Of a stretch of DNA of 64,000 nt, positions 42,193-51,312 are shown piece by piece. Both the position numbers and the translations under genes were made by a program. The DNA is taken from positions 1-64,000 of the forward strand of contig JBGUEQ010000019.1 in NCBI GenBank assembly GCA_041821265.1, read 5' to 3'. Numbering within the stretch: the stretch's first letter is position 1; every line of letters begins with the position of its first letter. This stretch comes from Lachnotalea sp041821265. GTDB lineage: Bacteria > Bacillota > Clostridia > Lachnospirales > Lachnospiraceae. The notes beneath the pieces are model-generated. The model had not been told where the DNA came from. It ran no database searches and saw only the letters and a list, made by a program, of their open reading frames with translations.

Positions 42193-43353
42193 ATGAATCC
42201 TATAATTGATATATCAAAAGAATATGGAATTGTATTAGAAGGTGGTGGAGCAAAGGGAGCATATCAAATTGGAGCGTGGAAAGCTCTGATAGAAGCAGGA
42301 ATTAAGATAAGTGCAGTGGCAGGAACTTCGGTTGGAGCGTTAAATGCGGCTATGATTTGTATGGGAGATTTAAAAAAAGCTGAAAATTTATGGGAAAACA
42401 TTGCATACTCGAAGGTAATGGATGTGGATGATAATATAATGGCACATGTGTTTCAAGGAAAGCTGGAAATATCAGAAGCAATAAAACGTTCAATGAAAAT
42501 GCTTGTTGATGGTGGTGCTGATATTACTCCTTTAAAAAACTTAATTGCAGAATATATTGATGAACCATTTATTCGAAATGGAGACATTAATTTTTATTTG
42601 TTGACCTACTCCATTTCGGATATGAAAGAGCTTGATATAGATATGAAAGAAGTGGACGAAGGGATGATGGGTGATTTGCTTTTAGCGAGTGCTTATTTAC
42701 CTGTATTTAAAAATGAAAAATTACACGGAAAGACTTATATGGATGGTGGAATGTTTAATAACGTACCACTAGAATCACTAATTAAAAGAAACTATAAAGA
42801 CATTATTATGATTCGTATTTTTGGTATAGGAAGAGAAAAACGAGTTAAAATACCAGAAGATGTAACGATACTATCGGTGGAACCTAGAGTTTATCTGGGG
42901 AATATATTGGAATTTGACTGTAAGAAAAGTAAAAGAAATCTAAAAATAGGCTATTATGACACGATGCGCCTAATCTATGGACTCAAGGGGAAAATTTATT
43001 ATATTGAAGAAAATCACGAAGAGTGTTATTATTTAAATCAGCTGACTCATATTTCAGAAGAGGTTAAAGTTAAACTGTGTGAACACTACAAAGTGGATAC
43101 CAAAAAGGATATGCTTACTAGAAATTGTGTTGAGTTTGTTTTTGGGGAAATTGCATCAGAACTTAAATTAAGAAAAGAATGGACTTATTGTGAATTATAT
43201 ATAAGCATGCTTGAAGCAACAGCGAAGATTGTGAGAGTACAAAAATACAAAATATATAAGGTGGAAGAACTGAGGGAAAATGTTTTAAATAAAGTTAAAA
43301 ATAGAAACGACGAATTAAAAGAATTACCTGCTTTTGTACAGGTAATTCTGTAA
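42193..43353 (+). CDS. Patatin-like phospholipase
   Basis: A 386-residue cytoplasmic acyl hydrolase. Residues about 12-205 form the patatin domain with the oxyanion loop GGGAKGAY, the nucleophile Ser in GTSVG, and the catalytic Asp in DGGMFNNVP. The remaining 170 residues are a C-terminal extension rich in charged residues with no domain I recognise. I use the ATG at 42193 behind AAGGAGAT. It is a member of the RssA-like group, with probable lipid substrate. Confidence 0.85.
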   Translation: MNPIIDISKEYGIVLEGGGAKGAYQIGAWKALIEAGIKISAVAGTSVGALNAAMICMGDLKKAENLWENIAYSKVMDVDDNIMAHVFQGKLEISEAIKRSMKMLVDGGADITPLKNLIAEYIDEPFIRNGDINFYLLTYSISDMKELDIDMKEVDEGMMGDLLLASAYLPVFKNEKLHGKTYMDGGMFNNVPLESLIKRNYKDIIMIRIFGIGREKRVKIPEDVTILSVEPRVYLGNILEFDCKKSKRNLKIGYYDTMRLIYGLKGKIYYIEENHEECYYLNQLTHISEEVKVKLCEHYKVDTKKDMLTRNCVEFVFGEIASELKLRKEWTYCELYISMLEATAKIVRVQKYKIYKVEELRENVLNKVKNRNDELKELPAFVQVIL

Positions 43354-43382
43354 ACTTAAGGTTAGACAAGATGGAGGAAAAG

Positions 43383-44372
43383 ATGAATTTAAAGGGACGT
43401 AATTTTTTAACACTGAAAGATTTTACAACAGAGGAAATTGAATATTTATTAGACCTTTCTGCAAAGCTAAAAGAAAAGAAAATAAAAGGAATATTACCAA
43501 AGCAGTTTCCTGGGAAAAATGTAGCATTGATTTTTGAAAAGACGAGCACTCGTACTAGATGTGCTTTTGAAGTGGCAGCACATGATTTAGGATTAGGAAC
43601 GACTTATTTAGATCCAACTGGTTCACAAATTGGAAAAAAGGAAAGTATTGCAGATACAGCAAGAGTTTTAGGCAGAATGTTTGAAGGAATTGAATATAGA
43701 GGTTATGGTCAGGAAATAGTAGAAGAACTTGCTCTATATGCAGGCGTACCAGTATGGAATGGTCTTACGAATGAGTATCATCCAACTCAGATGCTTGCAG
43801 ATCTTCTTACTATCAAAGAGCATTTAGGTAAACTAGAAGGTGTTAAATTTGTTTATATGGGTGATGCACGTTATAATATGGGAAATTCACTTATGATTGC
43901 ATGCGCAAAAATGGGAATGAATTTTGTTGCATGTGCACCAAAAGAATACTTTCCAAATCAAGAACTTGTAGCTGAGTGTGAGGAAGTTGCGAAGGTTACA
44001 GGAGCAAGTATAATGCTAACCGAAAATGTTTTAGAGGGAACGAAAGATGCTGATGTCATATATACGGACGTATGGGTGTCTATGGGTGAACCAACGCAAG
44101 TGTGGGAAAGTAGAATTAAAGAACTATTACCATATCAAGTTAACAAACAGGTAATGGACAATGCAAAATTAGATGTGATATTTATGCACTGTCTTCCAGC
44201 TTCCCATGATTTAAAAACTAAAATTGGTAAAGAAATGGAAGAAAAATTTGGTATTACAGAGATGGAAGTGACGGATGAAGTATTTGAATCCTATGCATCG
44301 GTCGTATTTGATGAGGCGGAAAATCGTATGCATACGATTAAAGCTGTGATGTTGGCTACGCTAGGAGAATAA
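43383..44372 (+). CDS. argF: Ornithine carbamoyltransferase
   Basis: Transfers carbamoyl phosphate to ornithine to form citrulline. The 329-residue protein has the carbamoyl-phosphate loop STRTR, the Gln/His-containing HPTQMLADLLT, and the ornithine-side HCLPA motif. The start at ATG 43383 has GGAGG five bases upstream. No other arginine gene is nearby, so whether it acts in synthesis (argF) or in the deiminase route (arcB) cannot be decided here. Confidence 0.92.
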   Translation: MNLKGRNFLTLKDFTTEEIEYLLDLSAKLKEKKIKGILPKQFPGKNVALIFEKTSTRTRCAFEVAAHDLGLGTTYLDPTGSQIGKKESIADTARVLGRMFEGIEYRGYGQEIVEELALYAGVPVWNGLTNEYHPTQMLADLLTIKEHLGKLEGVKFVYMGDARYNMGNSLMIACAKMGMNFVACAPKEYFPNQELVAECEEVAKVTGASIMLTENVLEGTKDADVIYTDVWVSMGEPTQVWESRIKELLPYQVNKQVMDNAKLDVIFMHCLPASHDLKTKIGKEMEEKFGITEMEVTDEVFESYASVVFDEAENRMHTIKAVMLATLGE

Positions 44373-44438
44373 AATCAGGTGTGAAAAGTTAATTTCACAT
44401 TCAATGGTAAGTATACGAAACCCACGAATGGAGTTATT

Positions 44439-44711
44439 ATGAAATTTAAAGTGAAAGATAAATATTTTGTGATAGATATTATTAATGTTGTACTATGTAT
44501 CATAATGTTAATAGTGTCAATGATTGTAATACTTGATTTACAAAATAAAGTGTGGTTGTTTCCATGTGTCATTATGCTTGGAGCAATCATTAATATTCTA
44601 GCGGGGTTTAAGAGTATGAAGCAAAATAAAAAAGGGAAACTGGCATTGTTTGGTGGTATCATACTCTTTATTATAGCGTTAATGATTTTTTTTGGATTTG
44701 GAGGTTTTTGA
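44439..44711 (+). CDS. Small three-helix membrane protein of unknown function
   Basis: A 90-residue protein with three hydrophobic stretches at about 10-30, 38-57 and 66-88 and a short basic loop (KSMKQNKKGK) between the last two. It resembles the small DUF6637-type proteins of Lachnospiraceae, but I give that only low weight. Its stop lies one base before the birA start codon, so the two genes are probably coupled. Confidence 0.6.
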   Translation: MKFKVKDKYFVIDIINVVLCIIMLIVSMIVILDLQNKVWLFPCVIMLGAIINILAGFKSMKQNKKGKLALFGGIILFIIALMIFFGFGGF

Positions 44712-44712
44712 T

Positions 44713-45693
44713 TTGAAAATCAAGATATTAACATTATTAAAAGAATCGGATTCCTACATATCGGGACAAGAATTGTGTGATAAATTTGGAGTTTCAAGAA
44801 CTGCGATATGGAAAGTAATCAATCAGCTGAAGGAAGAAGGCTATATTATTGAAGCCGTACAAAATCGTGGCTATCATTTGGTGGAATATCCTGATTTGAT
44901 TACGTATAATGAATTGAAATCAGTCTTGACGACGAAATGGATTGGTCAGGAATTGCATTGCTTTGATACGGTTGATTCGACAAACACGAGAGCCAAACAG
45001 TTAGCTGATGAGGGCGCTTCACATGGCGCTTTAGTCGTAGCAAATATGCAGTCAGGTGGAAAAGGCAGAAGAGGTAGAAAGTGGGAATCTCCCGCAAGTA
45101 CAGGAATATGGATGACTCTTATTTTGAAGCCAAAGATGAATCCATCGGACGCATCAATGTTAACACTAGTTATGGCACTTGCTGTATCAAAAGCCTGTAA
45201 TGAAATAACAAAATCAAATTGTTTTATCAAATGGCCAAATGACATTGTATTAAACAACAAAAAGATATGTGGGATACTTACTGAAATGAGTGCAGAAATG
45301 GATTATATTAATCATATTGTAATCGGAGTAGGCATCAATGCAAATACAGATACATTTCCAGAAGAACTGCTAGAGAAGGCAACTTCTATCAAAATTGAGA
45401 ATAACGAAAAGATAGTGAGGGCACAACTCATTAATCGTATTATGCTACATTATGAAGAGGAATATAAATTATTTGTTGAAAACAAAGACCTAACCAAGCA
45501 GATTGATACCTATAATGATTTACTTATTAATAGAAATAAGGAAGTTGTTGTTTTAGAACCCTCCAACGACTATTCAGGCATTGCTCGAGGCATCAACGGT
45601 AAGGGAGAACTTCTAGTTGAGAAAATGGATGGAGAGTTAGTTCGTGTATTTGCTGGTGAAGTATCTGTTAGAGGAATATATGGTTATGTGTAA
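44713..45693 (+). CDS. birA: Biotin-protein ligase and repressor BirA
   Basis: A 326-residue bifunctional protein. Residues about 1-60 form a winged helix (SGQELCDKFGVSRTAIWKVINQLKEEGY), which represses biotin genes. Residues about 85-270 are the ligase domain with the biotinyl-AMP loop GGKGRRGRKWESP and FIKWPNDIVLNNKKICGILTE. A small C-terminal SH3-like part follows. I use TTG at 44713 as start because GGAGG, inside the end of the preceding gene, lies eight bases ahead. Confidence 0.92.
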   Translation: MKIKILTLLKESDSYISGQELCDKFGVSRTAIWKVINQLKEEGYIIEAVQNRGYHLVEYPDLITYNELKSVLTTKWIGQELHCFDTVDSTNTRAKQLADEGASHGALVVANMQSGGKGRRGRKWESPASTGIWMTLILKPKMNPSDASMLTLVMALAVSKACNEITKSNCFIKWPNDIVLNNKKICGILTEMSAEMDYINHIVIGVGINANTDTFPEELLEKATSIKIENNEKIVRAQLINRIMLHYEEEYKLFVENKDLTKQIDTYNDLLINRNKEVVVLEPSNDYSGIARGINGKGELLVEKMDGELVRVFAGEVSVRGIYGYV

Positions 45694-45774
45694 CTGAATC
45701 TGAGGTTAAGTTATGCTGGATTAAAGTTGATGATTTGTAACATAGGATTTTTGATAAAAGAGAGGGATTTACTT

Positions 45775-46125
45775 ATGTATCAAGATAAAGTAGTGTTGTG
45801 TGGATCGAGTTCTTATGAAAAAATTTTCTATTTGGATGAAAATTTTGAAGCGTTACCACAAGGAATTAAAGAGGAACTTAAAATAATGTGTGTGCTTTTT
45901 ACAGAAGAAGTGGGAGGAATTCTAACGCTTGTGTATGATGATGAAGGAAACCTTAACCTAGAAGTTACGGCAGATGAAGAGGATTTGCTTTACGATGAAA
46001 TTGGAAGTGCACTAAAAATAAAAGAAATTCAACGTACAAAGGCAGAGCTGATGGAAGCGTTGGAGTTGTTTTACAAGGTTTTTTTCTTAAATGAAGAAAT
46101 AGAATTAGACACCAAGGGGGAATGA
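45775..46125 (+). CDS. Small conserved protein (DUF6145-like)
   Basis: A 116-residue acidic soluble protein with the pattern KVVLCGSSSYEKIFYLDENFEALPQGIKEELKIMCVLFTEEVGGILTLVYDDEGNL, as in DUF6145 proteins that lie beside coaX in Lachnospiraceae. Function unknown. The start at ATG 45775 follows AGAGGG. The coaX gene starts five bases after its stop, so the two are coupled. Confidence 0.7.
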   Translation: MYQDKVVLCGSSSYEKIFYLDENFEALPQGIKEELKIMCVLFTEEVGGILTLVYDDEGNLNLEVTADEEDLLYDEIGSALKIKEIQRTKAELMEALELFYKVFFLNEEIELDTKGE

Positions 46126-46129
46126 TGGG

Positions 46130-46903
46130 ATGCTTTTAGTAATCGACGTAGGAAATACAAATATAACATTAGGTATATTTTCGAAAGAGGAACTAATAGG
46201 AACCTTTCGACTTACAACAAAGACACCTAGAACCTCCGATGAATATGGAATAGATATATGTAATTTATTAGAACATAGAAATTTTAAGATTACAGATATT
46301 GACGATGTTATCATATCTTCTGTTGTACCAGATATTATGTATTCGTTAAACAGTTCAATTATAAAGTATTTTGAAATAAAACCCATTGTGGTAGGGCCTG
46401 GAATTAAAACTGGAATTCGTTTGGCTATGGATAATCCCAAAGAAGTAGGTGCAGACCGAATTGTTGATGCAGTAGGTGCCTATGAATTATATGGTGGACC
46501 CGTGATTATCGTTGATTTTGGAACAGCAACAACCTATGATTTGGTGACAAAAGAGGGTGCTTTTACAGCTGGGGTAACTGCACCGGGTATTAGTACTTCG
46601 GCCAAAGCATTATGGCAAGATGCAGCCAAACTTCCTAAGATTGAAATAAAGAAGCCGGCTACTATTTTGGCAAAAGAAACAATCACGAGTATGCAAGCGG
46701 GAATTGTATTTGGATACATCGGACAAACAGAATATATTATTGCCAAAATGATAGAAGAAAGTGGTATAGAAGATATCAAAGTAGTCGCAACCGGTGGGCT
46801 TGGAATTATTATTGCAGAAGAAACAAATTCCATTGATGTGTATGATCCAATGCTTACATTAAAAGGGTTAAAGTGCATCTATAACCGTTATAATAAAAGC
46901 TAA
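46130..46903 (+). CDS. coaX: Type III pantothenate kinase
   Basis: First step of coenzyme A synthesis. The 257-residue protein belongs to the ASKHA fold and carries the N-terminal phosphate loop LLVIDVGNTNITLGIF, the GADRIVDAVGAYELYG segment with the catalytic Asp, IVDFGTATTYD, and VVATGGLG near the end. Its stop codon lies inside the first copy of a 44-base tandem duplication that separates it from dusB. Confidence 0.93.
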   Translation: MLLVIDVGNTNITLGIFSKEELIGTFRLTTKTPRTSDEYGIDICNLLEHRNFKITDIDDVIISSVVPDIMYSLNSSIIKYFEIKPIVVGPGIKTGIRLAMDNPKEVGADRIVDAVGAYELYGGPVIIVDFGTATTYDLVTKEGAFTAGVTAPGISTSAKALWQDAAKLPKIEIKKPATILAKETITSMQAGIVFGYIGQTEYIIAKMIEESGIEDIKVVATGGLGIIIAEETNSIDVYDPMLTLKGLKCIYNRYNKS

Positions 46904-46984
46904 CAGGTAAAAGAGACAAAATTGTAGATAGGAAATATAGAAGCTAATAGGTAAGGAATATGAAATTAAAGATAGGAAATATAG
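46897..46984 (+). repeat. 44-base tandem duplication at the coaX-dusB junction
   Basis: Bases 46897-46940 and 46941-46984 align without gaps with about three quarters identity, both beginning AAGCTAAYAGGTAA and ending AGATAGGAAATATAG. The first copy holds the coaX stop, the second the dusB ribosome site, start codon and codons 5-8. Confidence 0.75.
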
Positions 46985-47922
46985 AACTGGAAAACAATTT
47001 AATACTAGCACCAATGGCGGGAGTAACTGACCTGCCATTTCGATTGTTGTGTAAAAAGCAGGGAGCGGGGCTGCTATGCATGGAAATGGTGAGTGCCAAG
47101 GCTGTTTATTATAAGAACAAGAATACAGCATCTTTAATGGACATTGACGAGAAAGAGGGGCCTGTTTCGCTTCAGTTATTTGGCGCAGATCCTTATATAA
47201 TCAGCGAAATTGCTAAGTCGATCGAGGAAAGACCATTTAGTATATTAGATATTAATATGGGATGTCCTGTTCCCAAAGTTGTTAACAACAAAGAAGGTTC
47301 TGCACTTTTGAAAGAACCTAAGCTTGTAAGGGAAATAGTTACCCAAACAGTAAAGGCAATTAAGAAGCCAGTTACGGTTAAAATCAGAAAAGGTTTTGAT
47401 GAAACAAGTGTAAATGCGGTAGAAATTGCTAAAATCATTGAGGATTCTGGAGCTGCCGCAATAGCAGTGCATGGAAGAACAAGAGAGCAATACTATTCAG
47501 GAGTAGCGGACTGGGATATTATTAGACAAGTAAAAGAAAGTGTGTCAATCCCAGTGATTGGAAATGGAGATGTAGATTCTCCAGAAATGGCAGCTAAACT
47601 AGTAGAAGAAACAAATTGTGATGGAATCATGATTGGAAGAGGCGCCAGGGGAAATCCTTGGTTATTTGCACAAATAAATGAATATTTGACAACTGGTGAG
47701 AAGCTTAATAAACCTAGTATGGAACAAATAAAAGAAACAATCATCGAGCATACAAAAGCGCAAATTCAATACAAAGGTGAGTTTATTGGAATTAGAGAAA
47801 TGAGGAAACATTCTGCATGGTATACAGCGGGAGGTCCACATTCGGCAAAGCTGAGAAGCAAAGTGAATGAAATTGAAACCTTAGAGGAATTAATTTCACT
47901 TTTAAATGTGTATATGGTATAA
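46960..47922 (+). CDS. dusB: tRNA-dihydrouridine synthase, DusB type
   Basis: Reduces specific uridines in tRNA with FMN and NADPH. The 320-residue protein has the TIM-barrel start NLILAPMAGVTDLPFRLLC, DINMGCPVPKVVNNKEGSALL with the catalytic Cys, KIRKGFD, AVHGRTREQYYSG and GNGDVDSPE, IMIGRGARGNPWLF. TAAGG lies three bases before the ATG. In many Firmicutes dusB precedes greA and lysS, as here. Confidence 0.92.
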   Translation: MKLKIGNIELENNLILAPMAGVTDLPFRLLCKKQGAGLLCMEMVSAKAVYYKNKNTASLMDIDEKEGPVSLQLFGADPYIISEIAKSIEERPFSILDINMGCPVPKVVNNKEGSALLKEPKLVREIVTQTVKAIKKPVTVKIRKGFDETSVNAVEIAKIIEDSGAAAIAVHGRTREQYYSGVADWDIIRQVKESVSIPVIGNGDVDSPEMAAKLVEETNCDGIMIGRGARGNPWLFAQINEYLTTGEKLNKPSMEQIKETIIEHTKAQIQYKGEFIGIREMRKHSAWYTAGGPHSAKLRSKVNEIETLEELISLLNVYMV

Positions 47923-48036
47923 AACATTCAGGAATAAAGTATACTAGGTTGAGATAAAAATTAAAATATTTGCATCATGAAATTAAGATAATAATTAAGA
48001 AATTAGTGGATATTCAAGTAAAAACTCGCTGAAATA

Positions 48037-48065
48037 TTGACATTGAATAACCTTTAAGTTATAAT
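48037..48065 (+). promoter_or_regulatory. Promoter of greA-lysS
   Basis: TTGACA and TATAAT are separated by 17 bases, a consensus vegetative promoter, with a leader of about 90 bases that contains AGTGGAT/ATCCACT complementary arms. Confidence 0.8.
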
Positions 48066-48164
48066 GCTGTAATTGCGAGTATTGATGAACTTGAATTAGG
48101 GACAGTGGATTGAAATATCCACTTTAACTATATATTTTTATATACAGGAAGGGTGTAGCGTAAG

Positions 48165-48647
48165 ATGGAAGAAAAGAAAAATTTACTGACTTATGAAGGA
48201 CTTAAAAAATTAGAACATGAAATTCAGGAATTAAAAGTTAACAAACGAAAAGATGTTGCGCAGAAAATTAAAGAGGCAAGAGAACAGGGCGATCTTTCGG
48301 AAAATGCAGAATATGATGCTGCGAAAGATGAACAACGAGATATTGAAACTAGAATTGAAGAGATTGAAAAAATATTAAAAAATGCTGAAGTTGTTGTTGA
48401 AGATGAAGTAGATTTAGGAAAAATAAGTGTTGGATGTAAAGTGAAATTATTTGATGTTGAATTCAATGAAGAAATTGAATTTAAAATCGTAGGTTCTACG
48501 GAAGCGAATAGTTTACAAGGTAAAATATCGAACGAATCACCAGTTGGTATAGCACTAATGGGTGCAAAAGTGGGTGAGCTAGTTACTGCAGATACACAAT
48601 CAGGAGATTGCCAATACAAGGTATTGGATATTCAAAGATCGAACTAA
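48165..48647 (+). CDS. greA: Transcription elongation factor GreA
   Basis: Rescues backtracked RNA polymerase by stimulating transcript cleavage. The 160-residue protein has the N-terminal coiled coil with the acidic tip (REQGDLSENAEYDAAKDEQ) and the C-terminal FKBP-like domain (VGCKVKLFDVEFNEEIEFKIVG, SPVGIALMGAKVGE). It has its own consensus promoter, and lysS follows after 14 bases. Confidence 0.95.
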   Translation: MEEKKNLLTYEGLKKLEHEIQELKVNKRKDVAQKIKEAREQGDLSENAEYDAAKDEQRDIETRIEEIEKILKNAEVVVEDEVDLGKISVGCKVKLFDVEFNEEIEFKIVGSTEANSLQGKISNESPVGIALMGAKVGELVTADTQSGDCQYKVLDIQRSN

Positions 48648-48661
48648 GAGGAGTGAAAAAT

Positions 48662-50152
48662 TTGTCAGAACAAAAGAATGTACAAGAACCAGATATTAAT
48701 CAGTTAATAAAAGTGCGTCATGAAAAATTGCAAGAGTTACAAGAGTCTGGAAAAAATCCATTCGAAATAACAAAATATGATGTAACAGCGCATAGTGTGG
48801 ATGTAATAACCAATTTTGAAGAATTGGATGGCAAAACAGTTTCTGTTGCTGGTCGTATTATGTCTAAACGTGTGATGGGAAAAGCATCTTTTTGTAATAT
48901 TCAAGATCTTCCAGGAAATATTCAATCTTATGTTGCTCGTGATAGTATTGGAGAAGAATCATACAAAGATTTTAAGAAATATGATATTGGAGATATTGTT
49001 GGAATTAAAGGTGAAGTATTTAAGACTAAGACAGGTGAAGTTTCTATTCATGCGGCTGAAGTAATACTTTTATCAAAGAGTTTACAGATACTTCCAGAGA
49101 AATTTCATGGTCTTAAGGATACCGATATCCGATATAGACAAAGATATGTAGATCTTATTATGAATAAGGAAGTAAAAGAAAGTTTTGTAAAACGTTCTCA
49201 GGTTATTAATGCAATTCGTCGCTATTTAGATGAACAAAACTTTATTGAAGTAGAAACACCAATGTTGGTACAAAATGCAGGTGGAGCGGCAGCAAAGCCT
49301 TTTGACACACATTTTAATGCACTTGACGAAGATTTGCATCTTAGAATATCACTTGAATTATATCTCAAGAGACTTATTGTAGGTGGATTGGAAAGAGTTT
49401 ACGAAATTGGAAGAGTATTTCGTAATGAGGGACTTGATACAAGACATAATCCAGAATTTACACTAATGGAATTATATCAAGCATATACAGATTATCACGG
49501 TATGATGGATTTGACAGAGAATCTTTATCGTTACGTAGCACAGGCAGTAACGGGGTCTTTGGTACTCACATATGGTGAATATCAAATTGATTTATCGAAA
49601 CCTTTTGAGAGACTTACTATGGTTGATGCAGTTAAGAAATATGGGAATGTTGATTTTAATGAAATCAAAACAACAGAAGAAGCAAAAGAATTAGCGAAAA
49701 AACTTCAGATTAAATATGAAGACAGACACAAAAAGGGTGATATCTTAAACCTTTTATTTGAAGAATATGTTGAAGAACATTTAATTCAACCTACGTTTAT
49801 TATGGATCATCCAATTGAAATTTCTCCACTTACTAAGAAGAAACCAGAAGATCCAGAATATGTAGAGCGCTTTGAATTCTTTATGAACGGCTGGGAAATG
49901 GCGAATGCTTATTCAGAATTAAACGATCCAATTGATCAAAGAGAGCGATTTGAAGCACAGGAAGAATTAAAAGCACAAGGCGATACAGAAGCAAATAGTA
50001 TTGATGAAGATTTCTTGAATGCTCTCAGTGTTGGAATGCCTCCAACAGGCGGAATTGGATTCGGAATTGATCGTATGGTAATGATGATGACAAACTCACC
50101 GGCAATTCGTGATGTTTTACTGTTCCCTACGATGAAGACAAAAGAGAATTAG
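48662..50152 (+). CDS. lysS: Lysyl-tRNA synthetase, class II
   Basis: A 496-residue class II synthetase: OB-fold anticodon domain at about 55-170 and a catalytic core with motif 1 (FIEVETPMLVQNAGGAAAKPF), motif 2 (RVFRNEGLDTRHNPEFTLMELYQAY) and motif 3 (GIGFGIDRMVMM). I place the start at TTG 48662, behind GAGGAG right after the greA stop; the open frame extends upstream but overlaps greA. A branched terminator follows at 50173-50264. Confidence 0.95.
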   Translation: MSEQKNVQEPDINQLIKVRHEKLQELQESGKNPFEITKYDVTAHSVDVITNFEELDGKTVSVAGRIMSKRVMGKASFCNIQDLPGNIQSYVARDSIGEESYKDFKKYDIGDIVGIKGEVFKTKTGEVSIHAAEVILLSKSLQILPEKFHGLKDTDIRYRQRYVDLIMNKEVKESFVKRSQVINAIRRYLDEQNFIEVETPMLVQNAGGAAAKPFDTHFNALDEDLHLRISLELYLKRLIVGGLERVYEIGRVFRNEGLDTRHNPEFTLMELYQAYTDYHGMMDLTENLYRYVAQAVTGSLVLTYGEYQIDLSKPFERLTMVDAVKKYGNVDFNEIKTTEEAKELAKKLQIKYEDRHKKGDILNLLFEEYVEEHLIQPTFIMDHPIEISPLTKKKPEDPEYVERFEFFMNGWEMANAYSELNDPIDQRERFEAQEELKAQGDTEANSIDEDFLNALSVGMPPTGGIGFGIDRMVMMMTNSPAIRDVLLFPTMKTKEN

Positions 50153-50172
50153 CTTAATATTTATGAATAGAG

Positions 50173-50264
50173 AGTACTATTTTATTGGTAAAGAAACAGG
50201 TAGAAGTAGTGTATGATAAACACTAATCTACTTTATCTTTCTAAAATATTATAGTACTTTTTTT
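50173..50264 (+). terminator. Branched terminator after lysS
   Basis: AGTACTAT at 50173-50180 pairs with ATAGTACT at 50251-50258, followed by seven T in all. Inside, GTAGA/TCTAC and TAGTGT/ACACTA add further pairing. Confidence 0.75.
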
Positions 50265-50326
50265 GTGTTAGTAATATAGAAGTTGGTTGAGGGTTAAGAT
50301 TAATGTTAAAATAATGTGAAATAAAC

Positions 50327-50353
50327 TAAAGTATTAGAGCAAACAGCCGATAA
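50327..50353 (+). promoter_or_regulatory. Sigma-28 promoter of flgM and the late flagellar operon
   Basis: TAAA-N15-GCCGATAA at 50327-50353 matches the sigma-28 (SigD) consensus. It lies 40 bases before the flgM start, so the flgM-flgN-flgK run is probably a late flagellar operon. Confidence 0.85.
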
Positions 50354-50393
50354 ATATAATAAGGATTATTGAAACGTAGAAAGGAGTGCTAGT

Positions 50394-50672
50394 ATGCGAA
50401 TAGAAGCCTATACTCAATTAAGTAAGTTATATAATACAGAGAAGACAAACAATATAAAACAAGATATTAAGACAAGTAAAAATGATAAAATAGAGATTTC
50501 GCAGCAAGGTCTTGATTATCAGGTGGCTAAAAAAGCTGTGGCAGAGTCAATTGATGTTAGAGATGGTTTAGTCAATCAATACAAGTCAGCGATTCAAGCA
50601 GGAGAATATAGTATCAGTGCTAAGGAATTTGCGAATAAAGTTATAGAAAGTTATAATAAAAATTTTATGTAA
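50394..50672 (+). CDS. flgM: Anti-sigma-28 factor FlgM
   Basis: A 92-residue negative regulator that binds sigma-28 until the hook is finished. The C-terminal half fits the family: DKIEISQQGLDYQVAKKAVAESIDVRDGLVNQYKSAIQAGEYSISAKEFANKVIESY. The N-terminal half is polar and probably unfolded. It is the first gene of the flagellar run and is itself behind a sigma-28 promoter, giving feedback control. Confidence 0.88.
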   Translation: MRIEAYTQLSKLYNTEKTNNIKQDIKTSKNDKIEISQQGLDYQVAKKAVAESIDVRDGLVNQYKSAIQAGEYSISAKEFANKVIESYNKNFM

Positions 50673-50693
50673 CTATTAAGTACCTATAAACGC

Positions 50694-50714
50694 GAGGCGT
50701 TTGTAAAGCAAAAT
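50694..50714 (+). repeat. Copy of the GAGGYGTTT..AAAGCAAAAT repeat
   Basis: GAGGCGTTTGTAAAGCAAAA matches the unit at 5105-5135 (opposite strand) and 4419-4440. It sits in the 99-base gap between flgM and flgN. Confidence 0.4.
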
Positions 50715-50771
50715 TCCGGATATGATAGCGCTAAAATGCAATTTTCAATTTAATGGAAATGAGGATGAAGA

Positions 50772-51287
50772 GTGGCCAGCTTAATAGAAACTTTAATGGA
50801 TGTTTTAGATAAAGAAAATACTGAGTATATAAAATTAGTTGAATTATCGAAAGAAAAAACACCAATTATCATAAAGGGAGATATTGTAAAACTACAAGAT
50901 ATTGTGGAACAGGAACAACCAATAGTTGATGCAATTAATACATTAGAACGTAAACGAGAAGATGTTTTAGATGATATTGCTATTGTTCTTAATAAGGATC
51001 TTTCGACATTGACATTGAAAAATATAATTTATTTACTGAAAGGCCAGCCAGAGGAACAACATAATTTAGCACGGATACATGATGAGCTAAGGGCTACGGT
51101 GAAGACGATGGCTACCATTAATGAAAATAATAAAATGCTTTTAGAACATTCATTAGAAATGATAGGATTTGAAATGAATTTATTTCAAAGTACGAAAAAA
51201 GCACCTGAAACAGCCAATTATGGTAAGGATGCCCATAATACGGGAGATGTACTAATTAATACGAATGGCTTTGATGCCAAACAATAA
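50772..51287 (+). CDS. flgN: FlgN-type flagellar export chaperone
   Basis: A 171-residue, mostly helical protein. Residues 5-140 show the FlgN pattern of long amphipathic helices (LIETLMDVLDKENTEYIKLVELSKEKTPIIIKGDIVKLQDIVEQEQPIVDAI). It keeps the hook-junction proteins FlgK and FlgL soluble before export, and both are coded directly downstream. It starts with GTG at 50772 behind GAGG. Confidence 0.8.
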   Translation: MASLIETLMDVLDKENTEYIKLVELSKEKTPIIIKGDIVKLQDIVEQEQPIVDAINTLERKREDVLDDIAIVLNKDLSTLTLKNIIYLLKGQPEEQHNLARIHDELRATVKTMATINENNKMLLEHSLEMIGFEMNLFQSTKKAPETANYGKDAHNTGDVLINTNGFDAKQ

Positions 51288-51312
51288 GAAAAGCATGAAG
51301 AGGTGATAAAAC

